NCBI GenBank assembly: GCA_944358675.1
Contig: CALVRN010000002.1
Coordinates: 1 to 43,954, forward strand
Source: an uncultured Bacilli bacterium
Lineage (GTDB): Bacteria > Bacillota_I > Bacilli_A > RF39 > UBA660
Direction: 5' to 3'
Length of the DNA: 43,954 nucleotides
Below the pieces are notes generated by a model. It was given only the letters and a program-made list of their open reading frames with translations. It ran no database searches and was not told the origin of the DNA. This document shows, in pieces, positions 16,613-23,758 of the stretch (the first letter of the stretch is position 1; every line of letters starts with the position of its first letter). The position numbers and the translations under genes are program-made.

Positions 16613-17969
16613 CTATATATTTTAGTATTTCTTCGCTGTCATCCAAATGTACTTTTGTATGACCTAAAATTTGATAATCTTCATGTCCTTTACCAAGTAA
16701 CAAAACAATATCATCTTTTTCAATCATATCTAAAGCTTTTTTAATAGCCTCACGTCTATCTAGACAAACTTCATAATTATCTTTTTTAACCCCTTTTAAA
16801 ATATCTTTCATAATATTTTCTGGATCTTCAGTTCTAGGATTATCATTAGTAAAGATCACATAATCACTATAATTAGAAGCAATCTCTCCCATAATAGGTC
16901 TCTTCATTGGATCTCTATCTCCACCACAACCTACTAAAGTAATAACTCTGCCTTTCGCAAGTTCTTTATAAGCTGTAACTGTCTTTAATACCGCATCAGG
17001 TGTATGCGCATAGTCCACAACCGCAAAACCATCTTTTACTTTATAAGTTTCACATCTACCTTTAGGCGCTTTTAAATATTTAGTTTCTTCTATTAACTCA
17101 TTTATTTTAAACCCTAGTTCATGTAAAATACTAAACATTGTAAAATAATTATAAACATTAAATTTACTAGTTAAATTAGTTGCTACCTTATATTCTTTTT
17201 CATTAACCTTAAAAATAATATCTGTATGATCTGGATAAATATCATCACTTAAAATATCATAATCCGCATTACCATAACCAAATGTCTTAGTATTTTTAAA
17301 TCTTTCAATAAATTTTTTACTTGCTTCATCATCTTTATTTACAAGTAAAACCCCATCATTTTTAATATAATCAGTAAGTAATAATTTAGCTTTTAAATAA
17401 TTTTCCATCGTTTTATGATAATCTAAATGGTCTTCAGTTAAATTAGTAAAAGCCCCAGCTACAAACTCTAAGCCCTCAATTCTTTTTTGATCTAAAGCAA
17501 AATTACTAACTTCCATGACTACATATTCGCATTCCATTTCCTTAGATTTTTCAAGTAATTTATATGTCGTTAAAATTTCTGGAGAAGTATTTGGTAATTC
17601 TTTAAAGTAATCACCGCACATAAATCCAATTGTACCAATATAAGCCGCTTTTTTACCTAAAGCTAAAAGCATTTGATAAGTTAAATAAGCTGATGTAGTT
17701 TTACCATTTGTACCCGTAATTCCAATTAATTTTAAATCTTTAAACTCATCTTTATATTCTTTAACAAGTAATTTTTGATAGTACTCAGCTGAATTTTCTA
17801 CAACTGTAACTGGAACATCACATTTAACTTCCTTTTGAGCAATAACTGCAGTTGCTCCATTTTTAATAGCATCTTCTATATAATCATGACCATCTACTGT
17901 ATAACCTTTAATAGCCACAAAAGTCTGACCAGGTTTAATTAACCTTGAATTAGTTTCATATTTAAACAT
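16599..17969 (-). CDS. murE: UDP-N-acetylmuramoyl-tripeptide synthetase MurE (predicted meso-DAP adding)
   Basis: MurE adds the third residue of the peptidoglycan stem peptide in the cytoplasm. At 456 residues it is slightly short for the family. The ATP loop is GITGTNGKTT (near residues 83-92). Other Mur motifs are EVSNFALDQKRIEG, TNLTEDHLDYHKTM and VVDYAHTPDAV, and the C-terminal GKGHEDYQ. The residue-specificity box is DNPRTEDP (near residue 380); DNPR is the form found in meso-diaminopimelate ligases rather than Lys ligases. It lies outside the dcw cluster and is transcribed alone on the minus strand. An AGGGAGG site (reverse strand) precedes the start. Confidence 0.95.
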   Translation of the reverse strand: MFKYETNSRLIKPGQTFVAIKGYTVDGHDYIEDAIKNGATAVIAQKEVKCDVPVTVVENSAEYYQKLLVKEYKDEFKDLKLIGITGTNGKTTSAYLTYQMLLALGKKAAYIGTIGFMCGDYFKELPNTSPEILTTYKLLEKSKEMECEYVVMEVSNFALDQKRIEGLEFVAGAFTNLTEDHLDYHKTMENYLKAKLLLTDYIKNDGVLLVNKDDEASKKFIERFKNTKTFGYGNADYDILSDDIYPDHTDIIFKVNEKEYKVATNLTSKFNVYNYFTMFSILHELGFKINELIEETKYLKAPKGRCETYKVKDGFAVVDYAHTPDAVLKTVTAYKELAKGRVITLVGCGGDRDPMKRPIMGEIASNYSDYVIFTNDNPRTEDPENIMKDILKGVKKDNYEVCLDRREAIKKALDMIEKDDIVLLLGKGHEDYQILGHTKVHLDDSEEILKYIEKSE

Positions 17970-18122
17970 TTAAATTCCTCCCTAATTTATTGTATAAAAA
18001 ACCATAAAATATGTGATAAATAACCACTTATATAATAATAACATCAATTTTTCATTTATACAAACCTTCATAATTTATTAAAAAACATAAATTACTCAAA
18101 AAATCCTCAGTTGCATTTTCTG

Positions 18123-18151
18123 CGAAAAAATAATATAATTATATTGTAAAG
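18123..18151 (+). promoter_or_regulatory. Promoter of the DUF362 gene
   Basis: TTGCAT, a 17-bp spacer and TATAAT lie just before AAAGGAGG and the ATG at 18164. The 194-bp gap between murE and this gene is divergent and must hold the minus-strand murE promoter too. Confidence 0.65.
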
Positions 18152-18163
18152 GAGGTTGACACA

Positions 18164-19039
18164 ATGTCAAAAGTTTATTTTACAAAAGAAATAACACCAG
18201 AATCTTTAATTAAAATCTATGAAAAGTTAGGTGTTAAATTAGAAGGAAATGTTGCCGTAAAATTACATTCTGGTGAAAAAGGTAATCAAAACTACCTAAG
18301 GCCAGAATTTGTAAAACCATTAGTAGATCATGTAAATGGTACAGTAGTAGAATGTAACACAGCTTATGAAGGAGCTAGAAACTCTACCGAAAAACATAAA
18401 GAGTTAATTAAAGAACATGAATGGGATAAATATTTCAAATTTGATTTATTAGATGAAAAGGGACCAGACATGGTTTTAGACGTTCCGAATGGAAAAATAT
18501 TAAAGAAAAATTATGTTGGTAAAGATTTAGCTAACTATGATTCAATGTTAGTTTTATCTCACTTTAAAGGTCACGCGATGGGTGGCTATGGTGGAGCTTT
18601 AAAACAACTTTCAATTGGTTGTGCCTCTTCTGCCGGTAAATCTTTAATTCATACAGCAGGTGCTACTAACGATCAAACAAAACTTTGGGATAACCTTCCA
18701 GAGCAAGATAGATTCCTAGAAGCAATGGCCGATGCTGCTGAAAGTGTTGTAAATCATTTCAAAAATAATATTGTTTATATCAATGTCATGAAAAATTTAT
18801 CAGTAGATTGTGACTGTGATGGTAATGCATCAGCTCCTTGCATGGGTGACATCGGAGTACTTGCTAGTACTGATCCAATTGCCGTTGACCAAGCTTGTCT
18901 AGATTTAGTTTATAATTCTACTGATCCAGGAAAAGATAAATTAATCGAAAGAATTGAATCAAGACACGGTGTTCATACTATTGAAGCAGCCTCTAAACTA
19001 GGCTTTGGTGAAAGAGAGTACGAATTAATCGAATTTTAA
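18164..19039 (+). CDS. DUF362 domain-containing protein
   Basis: The 291-residue protein matches the DUF362 family: NVAVKLHSGEKGNQNYLRPEFV, VVECNTAYEGARNSTEKH, SHFKGHAMGGYGGALKQLSIGCAS, and DPIAVDQACLDLVY. Members often bind iron-sulfur clusters. Here there is only a Cys group CDCDG...APC and no CxxCxxC ferredoxin domain, so this is the short form. The family's reaction is not established. The gene stands alone with its own promoter and terminator. Confidence 0.85.
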   Translation: MSKVYFTKEITPESLIKIYEKLGVKLEGNVAVKLHSGEKGNQNYLRPEFVKPLVDHVNGTVVECNTAYEGARNSTEKHKELIKEHEWDKYFKFDLLDEKGPDMVLDVPNGKILKKNYVGKDLANYDSMLVLSHFKGHAMGGYGGALKQLSIGCASSAGKSLIHTAGATNDQTKLWDNLPEQDRFLEAMADAAESVVNHFKNNIVYINVMKNLSVDCDCDGNASAPCMGDIGVLASTDPIAVDQACLDLVYNSTDPGKDKLIERIESRHGVHTIEAASKLGFGEREYELIEF

Positions 19040-19068
19040 AAGCGAATGTTGAGTTCGCTTTTTTCTTT
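19038..19068 (+). terminator. Terminator after DUF362 gene
   Basis: The stem AAAAGCGAA (19038-19046) / TTCGCTTTT (19054-19062) is followed by TTTTC. It can also serve the convergent regulator gene. Confidence 0.88.
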
Positions 19069-19076
19069 ACAAAAAT

Positions 19077-19502
19077 TTATCTTAAAAATTCATCCATTGA
19101 TATTTTGTGATTTTTACAAATTGTATATAAAGTAAGTGTCGTAATTAAATTCATACCAATTTCATAATGACAGTAAGTAGCCCGTGAAATACCGCATTCA
19201 TCGGCTATTTTTTGCTGTGATAATCCAAGTGTTTTCCTTAAAACTTTTAATTTTTCTCCAACAATCTTTTTATCTAGTTTTATTTTATTCGAATATTTTT
19301 TATTTTCATTAGATAATCCTAAAATAAAATCTAAAGAAAATCTATATAAATTAGAAAACTTAACTAACTTTTTTAGTGGCATCGTATCATAAGCATTTTC
19401 CCAACCCCAAACAGTTGAATCACTTACTCCAAATACATTTCCAAGCTCCTTTTGTGTCATCTCTAGTTCTTCTCGGCATCTTTTTAATTTGTTTTCTATC
19501 AT
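19077..19502 (-). CDS. Tandem Xre-type HTH regulator
   Basis: The frame opens at an ATG at 19529, but the ATG at 19502 (MIENKLKRCREELEM) is better placed after GGTGAAG; that gives 141 residues. It has two Xre helix-turn-helix domains: residues ~5-60 (EMTQKELGNVFGVSDSTVWGWE) and ~78-135 (GLSQQKIADECGISRATYCHYE). No ligand domain is present. Two HTH units in one chain could bind two half-sites like a built-in dimer. It is divergent from the exported-protein gene at 19606, with about 100 bp between, so that gene is a possible target. Confidence 0.85.
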   Translation of the reverse strand: MIENKLKRCREELEMTQKELGNVFGVSDSTVWGWENAYDTMPLKKLVKFSNLYRFSLDFILGLSNENKKYSNKIKLDKKIVGEKLKVLRKTLGLSQQKIADECGISRATYCHYEIGMNLITTLTLYTICKNHKISMDEFLR

Positions 19503-19569
19503 ATACTTCACCAATATTAATTTTCCCATTAAATGTAAAGTTGATACGAAAACACCGGGTAATATACCA

Positions 19570-19601
19570 AAAATGTGATATAATAAAATAAAGGAAGTGA
19601 G
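19570..19601 (+). promoter_or_regulatory. Extended -10 promoter and start-deciding ribosome site
   Basis: TGTGATATAAT (TATAAT at 19579-19584) precedes AAGGAAGTGAG, which is spaced for the GTG at 19606 rather than the in-frame GTG at 19597 inside it. Confidence 0.65.
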
Positions 19602-19605
19602 AAGT

Positions 19606-20511
19606 GTGAGAAGAAGATTAACTAGAAGACAAAAAAATAAAAGAAATAAACAAATAATTATGTTTTCTACTATATGTTTATTGGTAGTAATGGGAGTAGG
19701 ATATGCGGCATTTCAAACTAATTTAACATTAAAAGCCAAGGGAAATATAAAGTGTAGTGGAACAATTGCAAAAGATTTACTTTTAAAAGAAGTTATAAAT
19801 AGTGGTGATGGATTATATCAAGATGAGTATGAACCAAATAGATATTTATATAAAGGAGCAAGCCCCAAAAACTATATTACATTTAATAATGAATTATGGA
19901 GAATAATATCAGTAGAAGAGGATGGAACGATAAAAATAATTAAAAATGAAAATATAGGAACTATGGTGTGGGATGAAACTGGTGGAGAAATAAATGAAGA
20001 TACAGGAGAAAAACGAGGTTCAAACGAATGGGATAGACCTTCAGATCTAAAAACATATTTGAATAATGAATATTTGAATTCAATTAATAAAAATTTTGAA
20101 AAGATAATATATAAAACTTGGAGTATAGGTGAAGTAACTTATATAAATTCAGATTTAAATGCTCAAATAATTTCTGAAAAATCGAAAGTTTCGCAAGAAG
20201 CTAAAATAGGACTAGTGACCGTGAGTGAGTATTTAAGAGCAAACACTAATAAAGAACAATGCAAAAATTTTTACTTAAATAATATAAATGTCAACACATG
20301 TTCTTTAACTAATTGGATGATTTTTGATCATTCATTTTGGACAATATCTCCTATAGGTACTTTTCAAGTGTTTAGCATTGGTCCTAACGGCTATATTGCA
20401 AGAAACAATGTAACTGCATGGCCTGGTGTAAATCCAGTTGTATACCTAAGTTCAGATATTAAACTATGTGGAACAGGTACACAGCAAGACCCTTACATTA
20501 TCCCAAATTAA
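19606..20511 (+). CDS. Exported/membrane-anchored protein with SipW-like signal segment
   Basis: The 301-residue protein starts with a very basic stretch (RRRLTRRQKNKRNKQ), then a hydrophobic helix ending GVGYAAFQTNLTLKAKGNI. This signal is common in SipW/TasA-like surface proteins of gut Firmicutes. The outer part resembles DUF6273-type domains: NYITFNNELWRIISVEEDGTIKII, NEWDRPSDLKTYLNNEYL and a C-terminal VNPVVYLSSDIKLCGTGTQQ. Such domains occur in surface proteins of unknown function. Four Cys could form disulfides. It starts with GTG. Confidence 0.72.
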   Translation: MRRRLTRRQKNKRNKQIIMFSTICLLVVMGVGYAAFQTNLTLKAKGNIKCSGTIAKDLLLKEVINSGDGLYQDEYEPNRYLYKGASPKNYITFNNELWRIISVEEDGTIKIIKNENIGTMVWDETGGEINEDTGEKRGSNEWDRPSDLKTYLNNEYLNSINKNFEKIIYKTWSIGEVTYINSDLNAQIISEKSKVSQEAKIGLVTVSEYLRANTNKEQCKNFYLNNINVNTCSLTNWMIFDHSFWTISPIGTFQVFSIGPNGYIARNNVTAWPGVNPVVYLSSDIKLCGTGTQQDPYIIPN

Positions 20512-20535
20512 CAAGCTTCTCAAAAGCTTGTTTTT
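20511..20535 (+). terminator. Terminator after exported-protein gene
   Basis: ACAAGCTT (20511-20518) and AAGCTTGT (20524-20531) form a perfect 8-bp stem followed by TTTT. Confidence 0.9.
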
Positions 20536-20655
20536 AAGTGAATAATATAATTTGATGATAAAGTTACTTTTGTTCAACAATGTTTAATGATATAATGAAT
20601 ATAGATATAAATCTAAATTCGAATTGAAAATGAGAGGCTAGGTGAAAGTTAATAT

Positions 20656-21405
20656 ATGGATATAGGAAAAATAAAACACGAACTAATTAAACAAAAAGAA
20701 TCTAAATTTAAAGGGAATATTTATCATTTCACGCAGGTTAATTTTTCTTATAATTCTAACAAGATAGAAGGTAGTAGATTAACAGAAGAACAAACAGAAG
20801 CAATATTTGATACTTCTAGCTTTATTTCAAAAAGTGATGACATAATTAAGTTAGATGATTTAACAGAAGCTAAAAATCATTTTAAGTTATTTGATTATAT
20901 GTTAGATAATGTAGATAAACCGCTTTCAAAAGAAATGATGATAGAGATGAATAAGATTTTAAAGAGAAATACTAGTGATGAAGATGATCCTAGATATAAT
21001 GTTGGTGGCTTTAAAGTAGTTCCTAATATAATAGGACTTGTAAACATCATTAAAACAAGCGACCCTAAAGATGTGGAGAAAGATATTGATGAGTTACTTA
21101 CTGATTATTTAAAATTAGATAAGGTTACTTTAGAAGATATAATTGATTTTCATATTAGGTTTGAGAGAATCCATCCTTTCGGAGATGGCAATGGTAGAGT
21201 TGGCAGAATGATAATGTTTAAAGAGTGTTTGCAAAATAATATTATGCCATTTATTATACTAGATAAAGATAGACCTTACTATATGAGGGGTTTAAAAGAA
21301 TATGATAATGATAAACAATATTTAATTGATACCATCAAGTATTCACAAGATGTATATGAAGATGTATGCAATCGGTTATTAGACTTTGAGGTTAAAGAGG
21401 ACTGA
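20656..21405 (+). CDS. Fic family protein (predicted active, class II)
   Basis: Fic proteins transfer AMP or another nucleotide part to target hydroxyls. The 249-residue protein has the complete active-site loop IHPFGDGNGRVGR (catalytic His near residue 173). It also has the N-terminal auto-inhibitory motif SNKIEG (S34...E38-G39) of class II Fic enzymes, so its activity is probably held in check by its own helix. The target is unknown; such proteins may regulate host proteins or act as toxins. A promoter with TATAAT near 20590 and a TAGGTGA site precede it. A second Fic-type gene lies 0.9 kb downstream. Confidence 0.92.
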   Translation: MDIGKIKHELIKQKESKFKGNIYHFTQVNFSYNSNKIEGSRLTEEQTEAIFDTSSFISKSDDIIKLDDLTEAKNHFKLFDYMLDNVDKPLSKEMMIEMNKILKRNTSDEDDPRYNVGGFKVVPNIIGLVNIIKTSDPKDVEKDIDELLTDYLKLDKVTLEDIIDFHIRFERIHPFGDGNGRVGRMIMFKECLQNNIMPFIILDKDRPYYMRGLKEYDNDKQYLIDTIKYSQDVYEDVCNRLLDFEVKED

Positions 21406-21515
21406 TTCATAAGAAATTTTATAAAATATACAAACAATACTAGAGAAAATTTAAACAGAAAGGATATAATACATTTAGTTATTTAATAAGAAATGATTAT
21501 ATAATGTGATGAATT

Positions 21516-22265
21516 ATGAAATTAGTTTCATGGAATGTCGCAGGCATTCGTGCTTGTATTAAAAAAGGATTTATAGATTTCTTTAATGAAGTAAATGCCG
21601 ATATATTTTGTATTCAAGAATCTAAAGCTATGGAAGATCAATTTGATTTTAGACCAGAAGGTTATGATATGTATCTATTCCCAGCTGTTCGTAAAGGTTA
21701 CTCTGGAACTTTAATTTATTCTAAGGTAAAACCTTTAAATGTAATCTATGGAAACATCGAAGAAGAATACGATGAAGAGGGTAGAACTATCACTTTAGAA
21801 TTTGAAAATTTTTATTTAGTAAATGTCTATGTTCCGAATGTCAAAAGAGATTTATCTAGAATGGATTCAAGAATGCATTTTGAAGATGTTTTTAGAAATT
21901 ATTTAAATAAATTAGATGAAAAGAAACCTGTAATAATATGTGGTGATTTCAATGTCGCCCATGAAGAAATAGATATTTGTAATGCGAAAGCAAACATTGG
22001 AAATGCTGGCTTTACTTATGAAGAAAGAAATAAATTTACTGAACTTTTAAATAGTGGCTTCACTGACACCTTTAGACACTTTAACCCTGATTTAACCGGC
22101 GCTTATACTTGGTGGAGCTATATGCCAGGAGTCAGAGATAGAAATATCGGCTGGCGTATTGACTATTTCCTAGTTTCTAATAGATTTATAAATAATGTTA
22201 AAAATGTTAAAATCTACCGTGATATTTATGGTAGTGACCACTGTCCAATTGGAATAGAAATTTAA
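21516..22265 (+). CDS. xth: Exodeoxyribonuclease III / AP endonuclease
   Basis: This is the Mg-dependent 3'-5' exonuclease and AP endonuclease of base-excision repair. It has 249 residues. Motifs are MKLVSWNVAGIRACIKKGF, ADIFCIQESKAMEDQ (metal-binding Glu), YSGTLIYSK, NVYVPNVKRDLSRMDSR, GDFNVAHEEIDI, and the C-terminal GWRIDYFLVS and YGSDHCPIGIEI (catalytic Asp-His). The C-terminal signature is close to ExoA of Bacillus. It lies between two Fic genes, with no sign of operon coupling. Confidence 0.96.
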   Translation: MKLVSWNVAGIRACIKKGFIDFFNEVNADIFCIQESKAMEDQFDFRPEGYDMYLFPAVRKGYSGTLIYSKVKPLNVIYGNIEEEYDEEGRTITLEFENFYLVNVYVPNVKRDLSRMDSRMHFEDVFRNYLNKLDEKKPVIICGDFNVAHEEIDICNAKANIGNAGFTYEERNKFTELLNSGFTDTFRHFNPDLTGAYTWWSYMPGVRDRNIGWRIDYFLVSNRFINNVKNVKIYRDIYGSDHCPIGIEI

Positions 22266-22316
22266 AAATAAGTATGATATAATTAAAAAGAATAATATTT
22301 AAGTGAGGTGTTTTAA

Positions 22317-22973
22317 ATGCAAGATAAATTTCATTTAACTAAACAGCAAAATCTTTTTCTTGCAAAAAATACTTTAGCTTTAAATATTTATAATAGTGCA
22401 AGGTTAGAAGGTATTAATACTACGTATCCAGATACCCAAACAATTTTGGAAGGAGTAAATGTTCCAACTTTAAAACTAGATGAAATTAACTGTATATTAA
22501 ATTTACGTGATGCTTGGAATTATACTCTTACAAATATAGATGCTGAAGTTAACTTAGATTTCATATGTAAAGTAAATTCCTTTGTATCTAGGAATGAATC
22601 ATTAGAGTGGGGAGTACTTAGAAATGGTAAAGTTGGTATAAATGGTGTGGATTATATACCAAATATTCCAAATGAGAAAGATATTATTAATAATATAGAA
22701 AACATTTTAAAAGAAAAAAGTACTACACTTAAAAGTATAAACCTTATGCTTTATTTAATGAGAAGCCAAATATTTTGGGATGGTAACAAGAGAACTAGTA
22801 TGATTGTCGCTAATAAAATTCTTATTCAAAATGGCTGTGGTATTATAACAGTAAAAGAAGAATGCATTGGTGAGTTTAATACACTACTAACAGAATACTA
22901 TAATACTGGAAATAAAGATAAAATCACTAAATTTTTATATGATAAATGTATATACGGATTAGAATTAAAATAA
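22317..22973 (+). CDS. Fic-fold protein with catalytic His replaced by Gln
   Basis: The 218-residue protein has the Fic fold. The core loop reads SQIFWDGNKRTSMIVAN. The DGNKRT part, which holds the phosphate-binding and metal residues, is intact, but the position of the catalytic His of HPFxDGNKRT is Gln151. An N-terminal motif SARLEG (S27...E31-G32) looks like the class II inhibitory helix, so the regulatory element is retained. It may do chemistry that does not need the His, such as phosphotransfer or de-AMPylation, or it may only bind nucleotide. It has its own TATAAT and a GAGGTG site. Confidence 0.8.
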   Translation: MQDKFHLTKQQNLFLAKNTLALNIYNSARLEGINTTYPDTQTILEGVNVPTLKLDEINCILNLRDAWNYTLTNIDAEVNLDFICKVNSFVSRNESLEWGVLRNGKVGINGVDYIPNIPNEKDIINNIENILKEKSTTLKSINLMLYLMRSQIFWDGNKRTSMIVANKILIQNGCGIITVKEECIGEFNTLLTEYYNTGNKDKITKFLYDKCIYGLELK

Positions 22974-23000
22974 GCTATAAATCAAAAAATAGCTTTTTTA
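22972..23000 (+). terminator. Terminator after second Fic gene
   Basis: AAGCTAT (22972-22978) / ATAGCTT (22989-22995) stem followed by a T run. Confidence 0.85.
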
Positions 23001-23054
23001 TTTGTAAAAAAGTCCAAACTTAGTTATAATAATTATAGATAATGGAGGGATATT

Positions 23055-23753
23055 ATGGCATATATAAAATTTGATAAAGTTGGAAAAATTTATAAAGGGT
23101 CTACACCAGTTAAAGCAGTTGATGATTGCTCATTTGAAATCGAAGAAGGTGAATTTGTTGTTGTACTAGGTCCTAGTGGTGCTGGAAAAACAACCATTTT
23201 AAATATGTTAGGTGGTATGGATAACCCAACATCAGGAAATATTTTAGTTGATGGTAAAAACATTGCTAAATTTAAAGCCAAAGATTTATTACTATATAGA
23301 AGATATGATATTGGATTTGTCTTTCAATTTTATAATCTAATTCAAAACCTAACTACCTTAGAAAACGTTGAACTCGCTTGTCAATTATCTAAAAAAGCTT
23401 TTAAGCCAAAAGAAATATTAAAGCAAGTTGGTCTAGGACATAGATTAAATAACTTCCCATCACAATTATCAGGTGGTGAGCAACAGCGTGTCGCTATCGC
23501 TAGAGCTATAGCTAAAAACCCTAAAATATTACTATGTGATGAGCCAACCGGAGCCTTAGATAGTGATACAGGAAGTAAAATTTTAGAACTTTTAAAAACA
23601 GTTTGTGATAAATACCATATCACAACTATTGTAATCACTCATAACTCGTTGGTTGCCGAAGTAGCTCATAAAGTAATAACTGTTAAAAATGGTACTGTCA
23701 CCGATATAAAAATAAATGAAAATCCAAAAGATCCAAAAGAGATTGTGTGGTGA
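23055..23753 (+). CDS. ABC transporter ATP-binding protein (MacB/LolD-like)
   Basis: The 232-residue nucleotide-binding subunit has Walker A GPSGAGKTT, a Q-loop near FVFQFYNLIQNLT, the signature LSGGEQQRVAIARA and Walker B ILLCDEPTGALD, then the H-loop TIVITHNS. This is the MacB/LolD/FtsE-like class, which works with FtsX-fold permeases. The next gene is such a permease and overlaps its end. Exporters of this kind handle peptides, lipoproteins or antibiotics, or send mechanical signals to wall enzymes; the substrate is not shown. Confidence 0.95.
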   Translation: MAYIKFDKVGKIYKGSTPVKAVDDCSFEIEEGEFVVVLGPSGAGKTTILNMLGGMDNPTSGNILVDGKNIAKFKAKDLLLYRRYDIGFVFQFYNLIQNLTTLENVELACQLSKKAFKPKEILKQVGLGHRLNNFPSQLSGGEQQRVAIARAIAKNPKILLCDEPTGALDSDTGSKILELLKTVCDKYHITTIVITHNSLVAEVAHKVITVKNGTVTDIKINENPKDPKEIVW

Positions 23754-23758
23754 AAAAT

